From assembly GCA_964577435.1 (NCBI GenBank), contig CAZNZD010000006.1, positions 1 through 47,133 on the forward strand: DNA of 47,133 nucleotides, written 5' to 3'. Both the position numbers and the translations under genes were made by a program. Shown here in pieces: positions 15,869 through 24,817 of the stretch. The notes under the pieces are model-generated. The model was not told where the DNA came from, searched no databases, and saw nothing but the letters and a program-made list of their open reading frames with translations. The DNA comes from MWDF01 sp964577435 (GTDB lineage Bacteria; Bacillota; DTU025; MWDF01). The number at the start of each line of letters is the position of its first letter. Within the stretch, counting starts at the first letter, position 1.

Positions 15869-17346
15869 CACCTTGCACCCCCGTTCATGACGGGCAGCAT
15901 GCCCGAAACCCCTGCGTCTTGCTCCACCGCCGAGGCAAGGCTCATAAGAGTCGCCTCGTCGAAGGCCTTGGCGGTCAACTGAAGGCCTACAGGAAGCCCG
16001 CCTGCCAGGCCGCACGGCACCGATATGGCGGGAAGCCCGACCAGGTTCGCCGTTATGGTGTAGATGTCGCTCATGTACATGCTAAGCGGGTCTGCCGTCT
16101 TCTCCCCGAAGCGGAATGACACGCTGGGCGAAGTGGGCCCGACTATCGCGTCGCATACGGAAAGCGCAGCATCGAACTCCTCCTTGAGGACCCTTCTTAC
16201 TTTGAGCGCCTTATTGTAGTAGGCGTCGTAATATCCTGCCGAAAGCACGTAAGTGCCCAGCATGATCCTCCTTTTGACCTCTTCGCCGAAGCCCTTGCTG
16301 CGGCTTTTCTTCATCACGCTTATGATATCCTGGGCCTCGCGGTCCCTGTAGCCGTACCTCACTCCGTCGAAACGGGCCAGATTCGAGCTCGCCTCAGCTG
16401 TCGCAACCAGGTAGTATGTGGCAAGGCCCATCATCGAGCTTGGCAGGCTCACCTCCACTACCTCGGCGCCTCTCGCCTCAAGAGCCTTTACGGCCCTCAT
16501 CACCTGTTCCCGGACGTTCTCCTCCAGCCCTTCCGCGAAGTACTCCTTCGGAAGGCCCACCCTCATGCCCTTTATTTCCCTGCCGCAGGCGGAGATGACG
16601 CCCGCGCTTCCCATCGGGGCTGAGGTGCTCTCCTTCGGGTCATGCCCTGATATGGCGTCGAAGACCAGGGCGGCGTCCTCCACTGTACGTGTGAACGGGC
16701 CGATCTGGTCCAGTGAGGAGCCGAAGGCTACCAAGCCATACCTCGATACCCTTCCATAGGTTGGCTTAAGCCCCACGACACCGCAGAAGGCGGCAGGCTG
16801 CCTGATGGAGCCTCCCGTGTCGGAACCGAGTGCGAAATGCCCCATGCCCGCCGCGACAAGGGCGGCCGAGCCTCCGGAGGAGCCTCCGGGCACGCAGCCT
16901 ATGTCCCAGGGATTCCTGCTCGGGCCGAATGCCGAATTCTCGGTGGATGAGCCCATGGCGAACTCGTCCATGTTGGCTTTCCCGAGAAGCACCGAGCCTG
17001 AGAGCTTCTCCGCCACCGTCGAGTCGTACTGGGGCACGAAGTTCTCAAGTATCTTCGATGCGCATGTGGTGCGCATCCCCTTCACGCACATATTGTCCTT
17101 AAGTGCGTAGGGCACCCCGCAAAGCGACTTCGGCTTTGCACCGCCCTTCCTGTAATCCAGCCAGGCGGCATCAGCCGCCATCGCCCTCTGTCCCGCTCCG
17201 GCCAAGTCCAGAAGAAGGTAGGCGTTAACCTCGCACTCGACCTTCTCAATCCTGTCTCTTACGCTCTTCAGCGCCTCTGAGGGGCTCGCCGCCCCGCTCT
17301 CAAACTGCGCCAGAAGGTCCTTTACGCTAAGCTCGTACAGCTCCAT
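15868..17346 (-). CDS. gatA: Asp-tRNA(Asn)/Glu-tRNA(Gln) amidotransferase subunit A
   Basis: Amidase-signature glutaminase subunit (492 residues) of GatCAB that releases ammonia from glutamine. The Ser-cisSer-Lys triad is visible: Lys83 in YALKDNMCVKG, Ser156 in PGGSSGGSAA and nucleophile Ser180 in SDTGGSIRQPA. Family-typical stretches such as NMDEFAMGSSTENSAFG and GLKPTYGRVSRYGL confirm it. It starts 12 bases after gatC with AGGGGG upstream, and its stop overlaps the gatB start. Length is normal. Confidence 0.97.
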   Translation of the reverse strand: MELYELSVKDLLAQFESGAASPSEALKSVRDRIEKVECEVNAYLLLDLAGAGQRAMAADAAWLDYRKGGAKPKSLCGVPYALKDNMCVKGMRTTCASKILENFVPQYDSTVAEKLSGSVLLGKANMDEFAMGSSTENSAFGPSRNPWDIGCVPGGSSGGSAALVAAGMGHFALGSDTGGSIRQPAAFCGVVGLKPTYGRVSRYGLVAFGSSLDQIGPFTRTVEDAALVFDAISGHDPKESTSAPMGSAGVISACGREIKGMRVGLPKEYFAEGLEENVREQVMRAVKALEARGAEVVEVSLPSSMMGLATYYLVATAEASSNLARFDGVRYGYRDREAQDIISVMKKSRSKGFGEEVKRRIMLGTYVLSAGYYDAYYNKALKVRRVLKEEFDAALSVCDAIVGPTSPSVSFRFGEKTADPLSMYMSDIYTITANLVGLPAISVPCGLAGGLPVGLQLTAKAFDEATLMSLASAVEQDAGVSGMLPVMNGGAR

Positions 17347-17358
17347 GGCAGTATCCCC

Positions 17359-17661
17359 CTATTCCCCGTCGGAGTTGTCCATGATGCGGGGCACCAGGAA
17401 GAACTCCCCTTTTCTAGAAGGCGCGTTGTAGAGCGCCTCCTCGTGCGTAAGGCCTGCGCAAGGCACGTCCTCGCGCATCACGTTCTTAAGCTCGAGTGCG
17501 TGCGAAAGGGGCTCCTTGCCCTCGGTGTCCACCCTTTTGAGCTGCTCGGCGTAGGCCAGTATGCTGCCAAGCTCGGTGGCGAACCTCTCCGCTGCCTCGT
17601 CTGTGAACTCGAGCCTTGACAGCTCGGCTATTCTAAGCACGTCATCCTTCGTTATTCCCAT
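17359..17661 (-). CDS. gatC: Asp-tRNA(Asn)/Glu-tRNA(Gln) amidotransferase subunit C
   Basis: Small subunit of 100 residues that wraps the GatA-GatB interface. It shows the usual pattern LRIAELSRLEFTDEA near the N-terminus, the middle helix LGSILAYAEQLKRVDTEG, and the C-terminal MREDVPCAGLTHEEAL followed by APSRKGEFFLVPRI. The start ATG 17661 overlaps the ligA stop by one base, and GGAGG lies nine bases upstream. First of the contiguous gatC-gatA-gatB set. Confidence 0.95.
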   Translation of the reverse strand: MGITKDDVLRIAELSRLEFTDEAAERFATELGSILAYAEQLKRVDTEGKEPLSHALELKNVMREDVPCAGLTHEEALYNAPSRKGEFFLVPRIMDNSDGE

Positions 17662-19724
17662 CAGAACAGACCTCCCTGGCCATCGTCCTCCCCCGTTCGG
17701 GAAAGCTTGATGAACTCCTCTTCTCCAAGCACCTTCACGCCCAGCTTCTCGGCCTTCTGAAGCTTCGAGCCGGCATCTGAGCCCGCGACGACGTAGTCCG
17801 TCTTCGCGGATACGCTGTCTGCGACCTTGGCTCCCAGCTTAAGGGCCCTCTCCTGCGCCTCATGCCTTGTCATGGCGGAAAGGGTCCCGGTGAACACCAT
17901 CGTCTTGCCCGAAAACGGCCCGCTTCTTGCCCTCTCGTCCAGTTCCACCCTAGGCTCCAGCATGTTGACTCCGAGGGCCTTCAGCTTCCCGATCAACGCG
18001 CGGTTCTCCTCCAGCGAGAAGAAGCCGGATACTGCCTCGGCCACGACAGGGCCTACGGTTGGTATCTCGGTCAGGCCCTCCTCTGAGGCCTCCATCACGG
18101 CGTCCATGCTGCCGAAGTGATCGGCTATGAGCCTTGCGGTCTGCGAACCCACGTTTCTGATCCCGAGTGAGCCAAGTAACCTGCTAAGAGGCCTGGCCTT
18201 GCTTGCCGAAATAGCAGAGGCGAGCTTCGCCGCCGACTTTTCCCCGAGCCTCTCCAGCACCGCTATCCTGCCCGCATCCAGGCTGTAGAGGTCGGCGTAA
18301 TCCTTCACGGCGCCGGTCGCGATGAGCTGGTCTATCACGGCAGGGCCCAACCCGTCTATGTCCATCGCGCCTCTGGATGCGAAGTAGATGAGCCCCTCCC
18401 TGAGCCTTGCCGGGCATGAGGCGTTGGTGCACCTTACGGCGACCTCCTCCTCTGCCCTTGACACCGCAGCGCCGCACTCCGGGCAGTGCGAAGGCATTGA
18501 AAACTGCCTCTCGCTCCCGTCTCTTGCCTCCGATACCGGCCCGACGACCTCAGGTATGACGTCTCCGGCCCGCTGGACAATAACGGTGTCGCCCTCTCGT
18601 ATGTCCTTCTGCCTGACCAGGTCCTCGTTGTGAAGGGACGCGTGCTGTACAGTGACTCCACCCACGCTTACGGGCTCGAGCACCGCCCTCGGGGTCAGCA
18701 CGCCGGTCCTTCCAACCTGCACTTCGATTCTTATGAGCTTGGTCCTGGCCTGCCTAGGAGGGAACTTGTAGGCTATGGCCCATCTGGGGCTTCTTGCCGT
18801 AAATCCAAGCTCCCGCTGCAGGGCAAGCGAATCCACCTTGATTACAGCGCCGTCGATCTCATAGTCTATTATGTCCCGCTTTTCACCCAGCATGCGGCAG
18901 TAATCAAGCACTTCCTCGATGCCTTCTGCCGTCCTTATGTCGGGATTTACAGGAAATCCCATCTCCCTCAGGAGCTCGAGCGCTCCGGAGTGGCAATCGA
19001 GCTTCAGTGCCTCGGATTCGGGAAGGAAGTAAGCGAAGAAGGAGAGCTTCCTTCCCTGGGTGATCTTGGCGTCAAGCTGTCTTAGAGATCCCGCGGCGGA
19101 GTTTCTGGGGTTTGCGAAGACGGGCTCGCCGTCCTCCTCCCTCTGGCGGTTCAGCTCCGCGAAATCGGCCTTTCTCATGTAGACCTCGCCACGGACCGTG
19201 AGATCCTCCGCCCGGGCGCCCTTCAGGCTTCCTGCGGGTAGGCTTCTCGGGATGTCGGTGATGGTAAGGATGTTCGCCGTCACGTCCTCGCCGACGGCGC
19301 CGTCTCCCCTTGTGGCCCCCACCGAAAGCCTTCCGCCCCTGTACTCGAGGTTCATGGCAAGGCCGTCTATCTTGGGCTCGCACACATAGCTGACCCTGTC
19401 CTCGCCCGTCGCCTTCCTTATCCTCTGGTCGAAGGCTGCAAGCTCATCGAACTCGAACGCGTTGTCAAGCGAGAGCATCGGTATGCGGTGCCTGTACTGC
19501 GGAAACCTTCCGGACGGGGCACCGCCCACCCTTGAAATGGGCGAAGCTGCGCTCCTGAGCTCCGGATGCTCGTCTTCCAGGGCCTTGAGCTCCCTTACGA
19601 GCGCGTCGTACTCGGCGTCCGTGACCTCCGGCGCGTCGAGCTCATAATAAAGCCTGTTGTGCCTTTCTATCTCCCTGCGGAGACGGCTGGCCCTTTCCCC
19701 TGGCAGCACCCTCTGCTCTTCCAT
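17661..19724 (-). CDS. ligA: NAD-dependent DNA ligase LigA
   Basis: Replicative and repair ligase of 687 residues, close to the usual 670. Domains in order: Ia NAD-binding (about 10-75), adenylation with nucleophile Lys118 in EPKIDGLAMN, OB fold (about 325-405), a four-Cys zinc finger (CPECGA and CTNASC, about 410-435), HhH repeats (about 445-585) and a BRCT domain (about 600-680: GKTMVFTGTLSAMTRHEA). All catalytic motifs are present. Start ATG 19724 has GGGAGGAA eight bases upstream. The pcrA-ligA-gatCAB neighbourhood is also known in Firmicutes. Confidence 0.98.
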   Translation of the reverse strand: MEEQRVLPGERASRLRREIERHNRLYYELDAPEVTDAEYDALVRELKALEDEHPELRSAASPISRVGGAPSGRFPQYRHRIPMLSLDNAFEFDELAAFDQRIRKATGEDRVSYVCEPKIDGLAMNLEYRGGRLSVGATRGDGAVGEDVTANILTITDIPRSLPAGSLKGARAEDLTVRGEVYMRKADFAELNRQREEDGEPVFANPRNSAAGSLRQLDAKITQGRKLSFFAYFLPESEALKLDCHSGALELLREMGFPVNPDIRTAEGIEEVLDYCRMLGEKRDIIDYEIDGAVIKVDSLALQRELGFTARSPRWAIAYKFPPRQARTKLIRIEVQVGRTGVLTPRAVLEPVSVGGVTVQHASLHNEDLVRQKDIREGDTVIVQRAGDVIPEVVGPVSEARDGSERQFSMPSHCPECGAAVSRAEEEVAVRCTNASCPARLREGLIYFASRGAMDIDGLGPAVIDQLIATGAVKDYADLYSLDAGRIAVLERLGEKSAAKLASAISASKARPLSRLLGSLGIRNVGSQTARLIADHFGSMDAVMEASEEGLTEIPTVGPVVAEAVSGFFSLEENRALIGKLKALGVNMLEPRVELDERARSGPFSGKTMVFTGTLSAMTRHEAQERALKLGAKVADSVSAKTDYVVAGSDAGSKLQKAEKLGVKVLGEEEFIKLSRTGEDDGQGGLF

Positions 19725-19783
19725 CTGCGGGTTCCTCCCCGAGAAAGCTTGGTCTCAGCATGCCCTGACGCCTTTTGTACCCT

Positions 19784-22117
19784 TTATTCCTTGCTTAGGG
19801 GCGCGAAGCTCAGGGCGAGCCTCTTTACCCCCTGGCCCTCGAAGGCGACCGTCACGACCGTGTCGCCCGCGGTATTCGCCACATTCACCACTGTGCCCTT
19901 CCCGAACACGGGATGCTTCACCTTGTCTCCCGCCCTGAAGCCCTTGCCGCCGTCTTTCGCGCCGACTCCCTGGGCATTTCTCACCGTGAAGCTCTCCTTC
20001 TGGGGCTTCCTCTCAGGCTGGTGCTCGAAGTCCCCTTCCCTCTTCCAGGAGCCGCCTCCCCTTCCCTCAGCGTCCCACTTGCCGGAGGAGTAGTCCCTGC
20101 CGGGCGTCCTCCACATCGGGGTCTCGCCGGGGTTCAGGCATTCAAGCACGTCCTTGGGCACCTCATTTACGAAGCGGGACATGAGGTTGTTGGAGCTCGT
20201 CCCGTAGAGCACCCTGTAGGCGGCATTCACGAAGTAGAGCCTCTCCCTTGCCCGCGTCATGCCGACGTAACAGAGCCTTCTCTCCTCCTCGAGCTGCCTT
20301 GGCTCATAGAGCGCGCGCCCCAGCGGGAACATGTTCTCCTCCATGCCTATCATGAACACTACCGGAAACTCCAGGCCCTTGGCTGAATGCAGCGTCATTA
20401 GGCTTACGCTGTCGTCTCCTAGGTTAGTGCGGTCGAGGTCCGTAAGAAGCGCCACTTCCTCCAGGAAGGCGTCGATGTTCCTGGGGTCGGGCTTTGTCTC
20501 TGCCTCCCAAGCGGTGTCCGCGCCTTTAGCCTCCTCGGCTGCTTTCGCGGCATTATTCTGCCTCACCTCGTACTCCTTGGCGACGGAGATGAGCTCCCTC
20601 AGGTTGTCGAGGTCAGCTTCCGCCTCAAGGCTGTCGTCAGCCCGGAGCTCGGCATAATAGCCGGAATCCTGCAATATCCTCTCGACCACTTCGCTTAGGC
20701 GGAAGGCCCCGTTCATAGCTATGAGGGCATCCCCCATCTTGACGAAGGCGGACACTAGCCTCCTGCTTCTCTCCGCGCCCTTCTCGTCGCTTCCGTACTG
20801 CCTTGCCGCCTCCCACATCGATGAGCCCAGCTCCCTTGCGAGATTCTCGACCTTCTCGACGGTGGTGTCGCCAATGCCTCTTCTGGGCACGTTTATGATC
20901 CTGGACATCGCGACCGAGTCGTGCGGGTTAACTATGAAGCGGAGGTAGGCGAGTATATCCTTGACCACCCTGCGCTCGTAGAACTTAAGCCCCCCGATGA
21001 TCTTGTAGGGGAAGTTGCTCTTTATGAGGTTCTCCTCCACCACTCGGGACTGGGAGTTCATGCGGTACAGGACGGCGAAGTCCGAGAACTTCCTGCCCTC
21101 GGAGATTACCAGCCTTTCGATCTCCTTTATCACGAACGCCGCCTCCTGCCTCTCATCCGCGGCGTTATAAAGGAGGACCTTCGAGCCCTTGTCCTTGTCC
21201 GTCCACAGGGTCTTCTTCTTCCTGCCCCTGTTGTTGGCGATGACCCCGGAGGCGGCCTCGAGTATGTTTCCTGTAGACCGGTAGTTCTGCTCGAGCTTCA
21301 CCACTTTCGCGTCCGGGTAGTCCTTCTCGAAGTCGAGTATGTTGGAGGGGTCCGCCCCCCTCCATGTGTATATCGACTGGTCGTCGTCTCCGACGACCGC
21401 TATGTTCCGGTACTTCGCCGCCAGCATGCTCACCAGCATGTACTGCGCGTGGTTCGTGTCCTGGTACTCGTCGACCATGATGTAGCGGAACCTGTCCTGG
21501 TAGCGCTCGAGCACCTCGGGCCTCTCCTGGAAGAGCTTCACCGTCTGCATGATGAGATCGTCGAAGTCCATCGAGCCGTTGTCCACCAAAAGCTGCTGGT
21601 ACTTGGCGTATATGGCGCCTATGCTCTTCTGCCAGGCGTCCTTTGCGGCAAATTCCGCTGGGGTAAGAAGCTCGTTCTTCGCATCCGATATCATGCCCAG
21701 CACAGCGGAAGGCTTGTATATGTCCTTCGAGAGGTTAAGCTCGCGAAGCGCCCTGCTGACCGCCGCAAGCGAGTCCGACTCGTCGAATATGGTGAAGGAC
21801 CTCGGATAGCCGATGAGGTCGGCCTCGTTTCTCAGGACCCTCACGCAGAACGAGTGGAATGTGGCGACTGTGACATAGCGCCCGTATTCGCCGGCAAGCC
21901 TCTCAACCCTGTTTCGCATCTCCTCGGCGGCCTTGTTGGTGAAGGTCACGGCGAGTATGGAAAACGGCGTTATGCCGCAGTCGGAGATCATCCCGGCGAT
22001 GCGGTAGGTGAGCACCCGCGTCTTGCCGCTTCCGGCGCCCGCGAGTATCAGAAGTGGCCCGTCTATCTGACAGGCCGCCTCCATCTGTCTAGGATTGAGC
22101 GCCTTCTCTCCGATCAA
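19784..22117 (-). CDS. pcrA: ATP-dependent DNA helicase PcrA/UvrD
   Basis: Superfamily 1A 3'-5' helicase of 777 residues used in repair and in clearing proteins or RNA polymerase from DNA. Motif I AGAGSGKTRVLTYR (about 25-38), Ia TFTNKAAEEMR, II VDEYQDTNHAQY, III GDDDQSIYTWRGA, IV YRSTGNIL, V MTLHSAKGLEFPVVF and VI CYVGMTRARERL are all intact. The C-terminus (about 725-777) forms the Tudor-like fold FGKGTVVNV that binds RNA polymerase in PcrA. The start is TTG 22117, overlapping the gltX stop as TTGA; GGAGG is ten bases upstream. The next in-frame Met is residue 12. PcrA is preferred over UvrD or Rep because of ligA linkage and the Tudor tail. Confidence 0.95.
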   Translation of the reverse strand: MIGEKALNPRQMEAACQIDGPLLILAGAGSGKTRVLTYRIAGMISDCGITPFSILAVTFTNKAAEEMRNRVERLAGEYGRYVTVATFHSFCVRVLRNEADLIGYPRSFTIFDESDSLAAVSRALRELNLSKDIYKPSAVLGMISDAKNELLTPAEFAAKDAWQKSIGAIYAKYQQLLVDNGSMDFDDLIMQTVKLFQERPEVLERYQDRFRYIMVDEYQDTNHAQYMLVSMLAAKYRNIAVVGDDDQSIYTWRGADPSNILDFEKDYPDAKVVKLEQNYRSTGNILEAASGVIANNRGRKKKTLWTDKDKGSKVLLYNAADERQEAAFVIKEIERLVISEGRKFSDFAVLYRMNSQSRVVEENLIKSNFPYKIIGGLKFYERRVVKDILAYLRFIVNPHDSVAMSRIINVPRRGIGDTTVEKVENLARELGSSMWEAARQYGSDEKGAERSRRLVSAFVKMGDALIAMNGAFRLSEVVERILQDSGYYAELRADDSLEAEADLDNLRELISVAKEYEVRQNNAAKAAEEAKGADTAWEAETKPDPRNIDAFLEEVALLTDLDRTNLGDDSVSLMTLHSAKGLEFPVVFMIGMEENMFPLGRALYEPRQLEEERRLCYVGMTRARERLYFVNAAYRVLYGTSSNNLMSRFVNEVPKDVLECLNPGETPMWRTPGRDYSSGKWDAEGRGGGSWKREGDFEHQPERKPQKESFTVRNAQGVGAKDGGKGFRAGDKVKHPVFGKGTVVNVANTAGDTVVTVAFEGQGVKRLALSFAPLSKE

Positions 22118-23655
22118 GCCTTGGCTACCTCCCCGGCCATGAGGGCGACCGCCTTATCTATCCTCGCCTTGCAGGAGTCCTTCCCCAGAAGATGCATGCT
22201 CTCGAACATGGGAGGGGTGACGCGCTTTCCGGTGAGGGCGACTCTCACCTGCATGAGGAAGTCGCCGAGCTTCATTCCGGCAGCTTCGATAGCAGACCTG
22301 AATGCGGCCTCTATGGCGTCCTTCTCCCATTCGGAGATGCCGTCTATCACCGCGCTCGCCCTTCTGAGTATGTCGAGGGAGAAGGCGGCGTCATGCGACT
22401 GCTTGTCGCGGAAGCTCAGAGGGTCCAGCGCCACGTCCTCGGTGAAGAGGAATCCCAGCATCTCCGGGGCCTCGGTGAGCCTTGTGATCCTGTCCTTGAT
22501 CTGCGCGGTCGCATCCTCCAGGAACTTCCAGTCGTACTTGTGGCCGGCACAGACCGGCACGGCCTCGCATCCAAGAAGGTCCGGCTTGTGATGTCCGGTC
22601 CAGCACTGCGGAAGAAGGCCAGCGTCCTTGATGAAGGGGAGTATCCTCTTGGCGAGCTCCGTAACCTCCATCTTCCTTATGTACTCGCCGTTGAACCAGT
22701 CGAGCTTCTTCATGTCGAATATGGCGTCCGACTTGGAGAGGTTCTCCAGCGTGAACTCGCCCACAAGCTCGTCCATCGTGAACATCTCGCGCTCGGTGCC
22801 GGGATTCCAGCCGAGCAGAGCGAGGAAGTTCACAAGCGCCTCGGGGAGGTAGCCCATCTGCCTGAACTCGCCTATGTATACTGCGCCTGCCCTTTTGGAG
22901 ATCTTGGTACGGTCGGGGTTTAGCATGAGGGTCAGGTGCCCGAAGGTGGGCGCCTTCCATCCCATCAAATCGTATATCACCAGCTGGTCGAAAGTATTAG
23001 TAAGATGCTCGACCGCCCTCATCACGTGGGTGATGTCCATTAGGTGCTCGTCCACGACGGTGGCGAAGTTGTACACGGGCGAGCCGTCAGACTTCACTAT
23101 GACGAAGTCGCCGCGCTCTCCCATGTCCTTCTCCTGGTGGGCCCGGAGTATGTCGTCGAATTCGTATCGCTTGGCGGGCACCCTCACCCTTATGACGGGC
23201 TTCCTGCCCTCGGCCTCGAAGGCCTTCCTCTCGGATTCGGTGAGGTGGCTACACTTGCCGTAGTAGCGCGGGGGCTTTCCTGCCGCCATGGCCTCCTCGC
23301 GCTCGCGGTCGAGCTCCTCCTTCGAGCAATAGCACTTATAGGCGAGGTCCTTCTCAAGAAGCTCGTCTATGACCTTCCTGTATGTGTCCTCGCGCTCCAT
23401 CTGCCTGTAGGGGGCGTACGGGCCTCCCACGTCCGGGCCCTCGTCCCAGACTATGCCGAGCCACCTTAGGCCCTCAAGCACGCCCTCCTCGGATTCCTTC
23501 GTGCTTCTGGCAAGGTCGGTGTTGTCTATCCTCATGACGAACTTGCCGCCCGTCTTCCTTGCGTATAGCATGTTGTAGAGAGCGGTCCTTGCTGTTCCGA
23601 CGTGGCAGTTGCCAGTCGGGCTGGGCGCTATCCTCACCCTTACGGTATCCGGCAT
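22114..23655 (-). CDS. gltX: Glutamate-tRNA ligase
   Basis: Class I synthetase of 513 residues that charges tRNA(Glu). The HIGH-type motif is SPTGNCHVGTAR (about 12-23), the KMSKS-type motif is KISKRAGAV (about 251), and a zinc-type knuckle (CYCSKEEL and YYGKCSHL) lies in the insertion. The C-terminal helical anticodon domain is complete. The gatCAB genes in the same transcription unit, and the absence of glnS in view, suggest a non-discriminating enzyme that also glutamylates tRNA(Gln); this is inference. Start ATG 23655 has GGGAGGGAAG upstream. It is the first gene of the long minus-strand block. Confidence 0.96.
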   Translation of the reverse strand: MPDTVRVRIAPSPTGNCHVGTARTALYNMLYARKTGGKFVMRIDNTDLARSTKESEEGVLEGLRWLGIVWDEGPDVGGPYAPYRQMEREDTYRKVIDELLEKDLAYKCYCSKEELDREREEAMAAGKPPRYYGKCSHLTESERKAFEAEGRKPVIRVRVPAKRYEFDDILRAHQEKDMGERGDFVIVKSDGSPVYNFATVVDEHLMDITHVMRAVEHLTNTFDQLVIYDLMGWKAPTFGHLTLMLNPDRTKISKRAGAVYIGEFRQMGYLPEALVNFLALLGWNPGTEREMFTMDELVGEFTLENLSKSDAIFDMKKLDWFNGEYIRKMEVTELAKRILPFIKDAGLLPQCWTGHHKPDLLGCEAVPVCAGHKYDWKFLEDATAQIKDRITRLTEAPEMLGFLFTEDVALDPLSFRDKQSHDAAFSLDILRRASAVIDGISEWEKDAIEAAFRSAIEAAGMKLGDFLMQVRVALTGKRVTPPMFESMHLLGKDSCKARIDKAVALMAGEVAKA

Positions 23656-24206
23656 CCTTCTTCCCTCCCGTTTGCGCCTTCCTTGTGCGGCGCCGACTAT
23701 ATGCAGGCTTTAATATTTAATTTTACCATAGGGATATGCTTTGCGGAGGAATGGAGCGCGCAACAGCAGAAATTACTGATGCGGCACAGCTTATAACCTA
23801 TTTAGATGATACAAGCATTGGGATGCAAGGCAAGGCGCGCCACCATCAGCCAGATTCCACCTCCTATCGGCAAATGATACTAAACAGGAGTGCTCGTTGT
23901 AGCATGCCTCAGCCCAGTCAACTATCCATGCTCACTTGCTAATGCCGCTGCCAAATCATAGGTCAGGCAGCAGCACTTGAACCCTGTTAAGGTGATGAAG
24001 ATAAGAAGCAAAGAAGTCGAGTAAGACGGCTACTTCAGGGATGTCCCTCTGAGCTCAGGCTTAGACATCGGAGCACCTGGGCTGCTTGATGGCACCGGCA
24101 GGCATGACCTGCTGCAGCGCCTGTATAGCCCGGAGCATACCCTGAGCTTAGGGCACTGAGGAACCCCGAAACGCTGGATTAGCTAAGGAGAAGGCGCTTA
24201 CTGCGG
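23656..24206. other. Gene-free interval with decayed reading frames and AT-rich upstream region of gltX
   Basis: No intact gene is supported. 23700-23735 is AT-rich and may hold the gltX promoter on the minus strand (TATAGT at 23696-23701), without a convincing -35. On the plus strand an interrupted frame runs from ATG 23995 (AAGGTG immediately upstream) through a stop at 24022-24024 to 24159. Its second part, DGYFRDVPLSSGLDIGAP onward, has the codon character of real coding sequence. A 68-codon frame at 23736-23942 has its only ribosome-binding-like site one base from an internal ATG. These look like remnants; function unknown. Confidence 0.4.
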
Positions 24207-24239
24207 ATGGCGGTTTCCAGCCAGGTTACCGCCATTTTC
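24207..24239 (+). terminator. Hairpin with short T run upstream of nitroreductase gene
   Basis: Eight-bp stem (24207-24214 ATGGCGGT with 24228-24235 ACCGCCAT) and 13-base loop, followed by TTTCT. It fits a weak terminator for whatever once occupied the preceding interval. The T run is short. Confidence 0.5.
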
Positions 24240-24248
24240 TGGTATACT
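24240..24248 (+). promoter_or_regulatory. Extended -10 promoter of the nitroreductase-HAD-lipoprotein genes
   Basis: TGG followed by TATACT (24243-24248) forms an extended -10 element, 28 bases before the start codon. No good -35 is visible at 16-18 bp, which extended -10 promoters can lack. Confidence 0.5.
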
Positions 24249-24276
24249 TCATAATATTCAGGCTAGGAGGCATCCG

Positions 24277-24786
24277 ATGGAAGCGATCAATGCGATTCTG
24301 ACTAGGCGCAGCATAAGAAAGTACAAGGCGGAAGGCGTTCCAGAGGACACCATGCGCAAGGTCATGGAATGCGGCTTCGCCGCCCCTACAGCAAGGAACA
24401 GGCGCCCCCTGCATTTCATCCTGATCCAGGAACGGAAGACGCTTTCAGAGCTGGGCTCGATGCATACCTTCACTGCCATGGCGGCAGGTTCCGCCTTCGC
24501 TGTGCTTATTTGCGCAGACAGCGCGCTCGAGGAGAGAAGGCAGTTCATGGACCAGGACGGATCCGCGGCGGCCGAGAATATGCTTCTGGGAGCACATGCG
24601 ATGGGCTTGGGCGGAGTCTGGTGCGGCATACAGGAGGGCGGCGACAGGGAGGTTGCCGTAAGGAGGATCTGCTCGCTGCCGGAAGGCATAGCCCCCATCG
24701 CCCTTATGGTCTTCGGAGTGCCGGACGAGGTGCGGGAAGTGCCAGACAGGTATGACTCAGGCAGGGTCCACGCCGACAGGTGGTAG
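24277..24786 (+). CDS. Nitroreductase-family flavoprotein
   Basis: FMN-dependent oxidoreductase-like protein of 169 residues. The N-terminal RRSIRKYKAEGVPE is the classic FMN-phosphate-binding RRS(I/V)R motif. AAPTARNRRPLHFILIQ and the Gly-rich AMGLGGVWCG segment are also characteristic of short NfsA/NfnB-like proteins in anaerobes. The substrate is not predictable; such proteins reduce nitroaromatics, quinones or FMN itself with NAD(P)H. Start ATG 24277 has AGGAGG at eight bases. The HAD gene follows after 31 bases and is probably cotranscribed. Confidence 0.85.
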   Translation: MEAINAILTRRSIRKYKAEGVPEDTMRKVMECGFAAPTARNRRPLHFILIQERKTLSELGSMHTFTAMAAGSAFAVLICADSALEERRQFMDQDGSAAAENMLLGAHAMGLGGVWCGIQEGGDREVAVRRICSLPEGIAPIALMVFGVPDEVREVPDRYDSGRVHADRW

Positions 24787-24817
24787 TGGCAGAACAGATG
24801 ACATTGAAGAGGTGTGC

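Noticed and set aside
20921..22591. Long plus-strand open frame (556 codons) opposite pcrA and gltX
   Set aside because: It is antisense to two well-conserved genes, has Arg/Val/His-rich shadow composition, no ribosome binding site and no recognisable domain. GC-rich codon use on the minus strand keeps this frame open.
23736..23942. Small protein gene of 68 codons on the plus strand
   Set aside because: The GGAGG is one base from an internal ATG and far from ideal for either start; no recognisable features; the surrounding interval looks degenerate.
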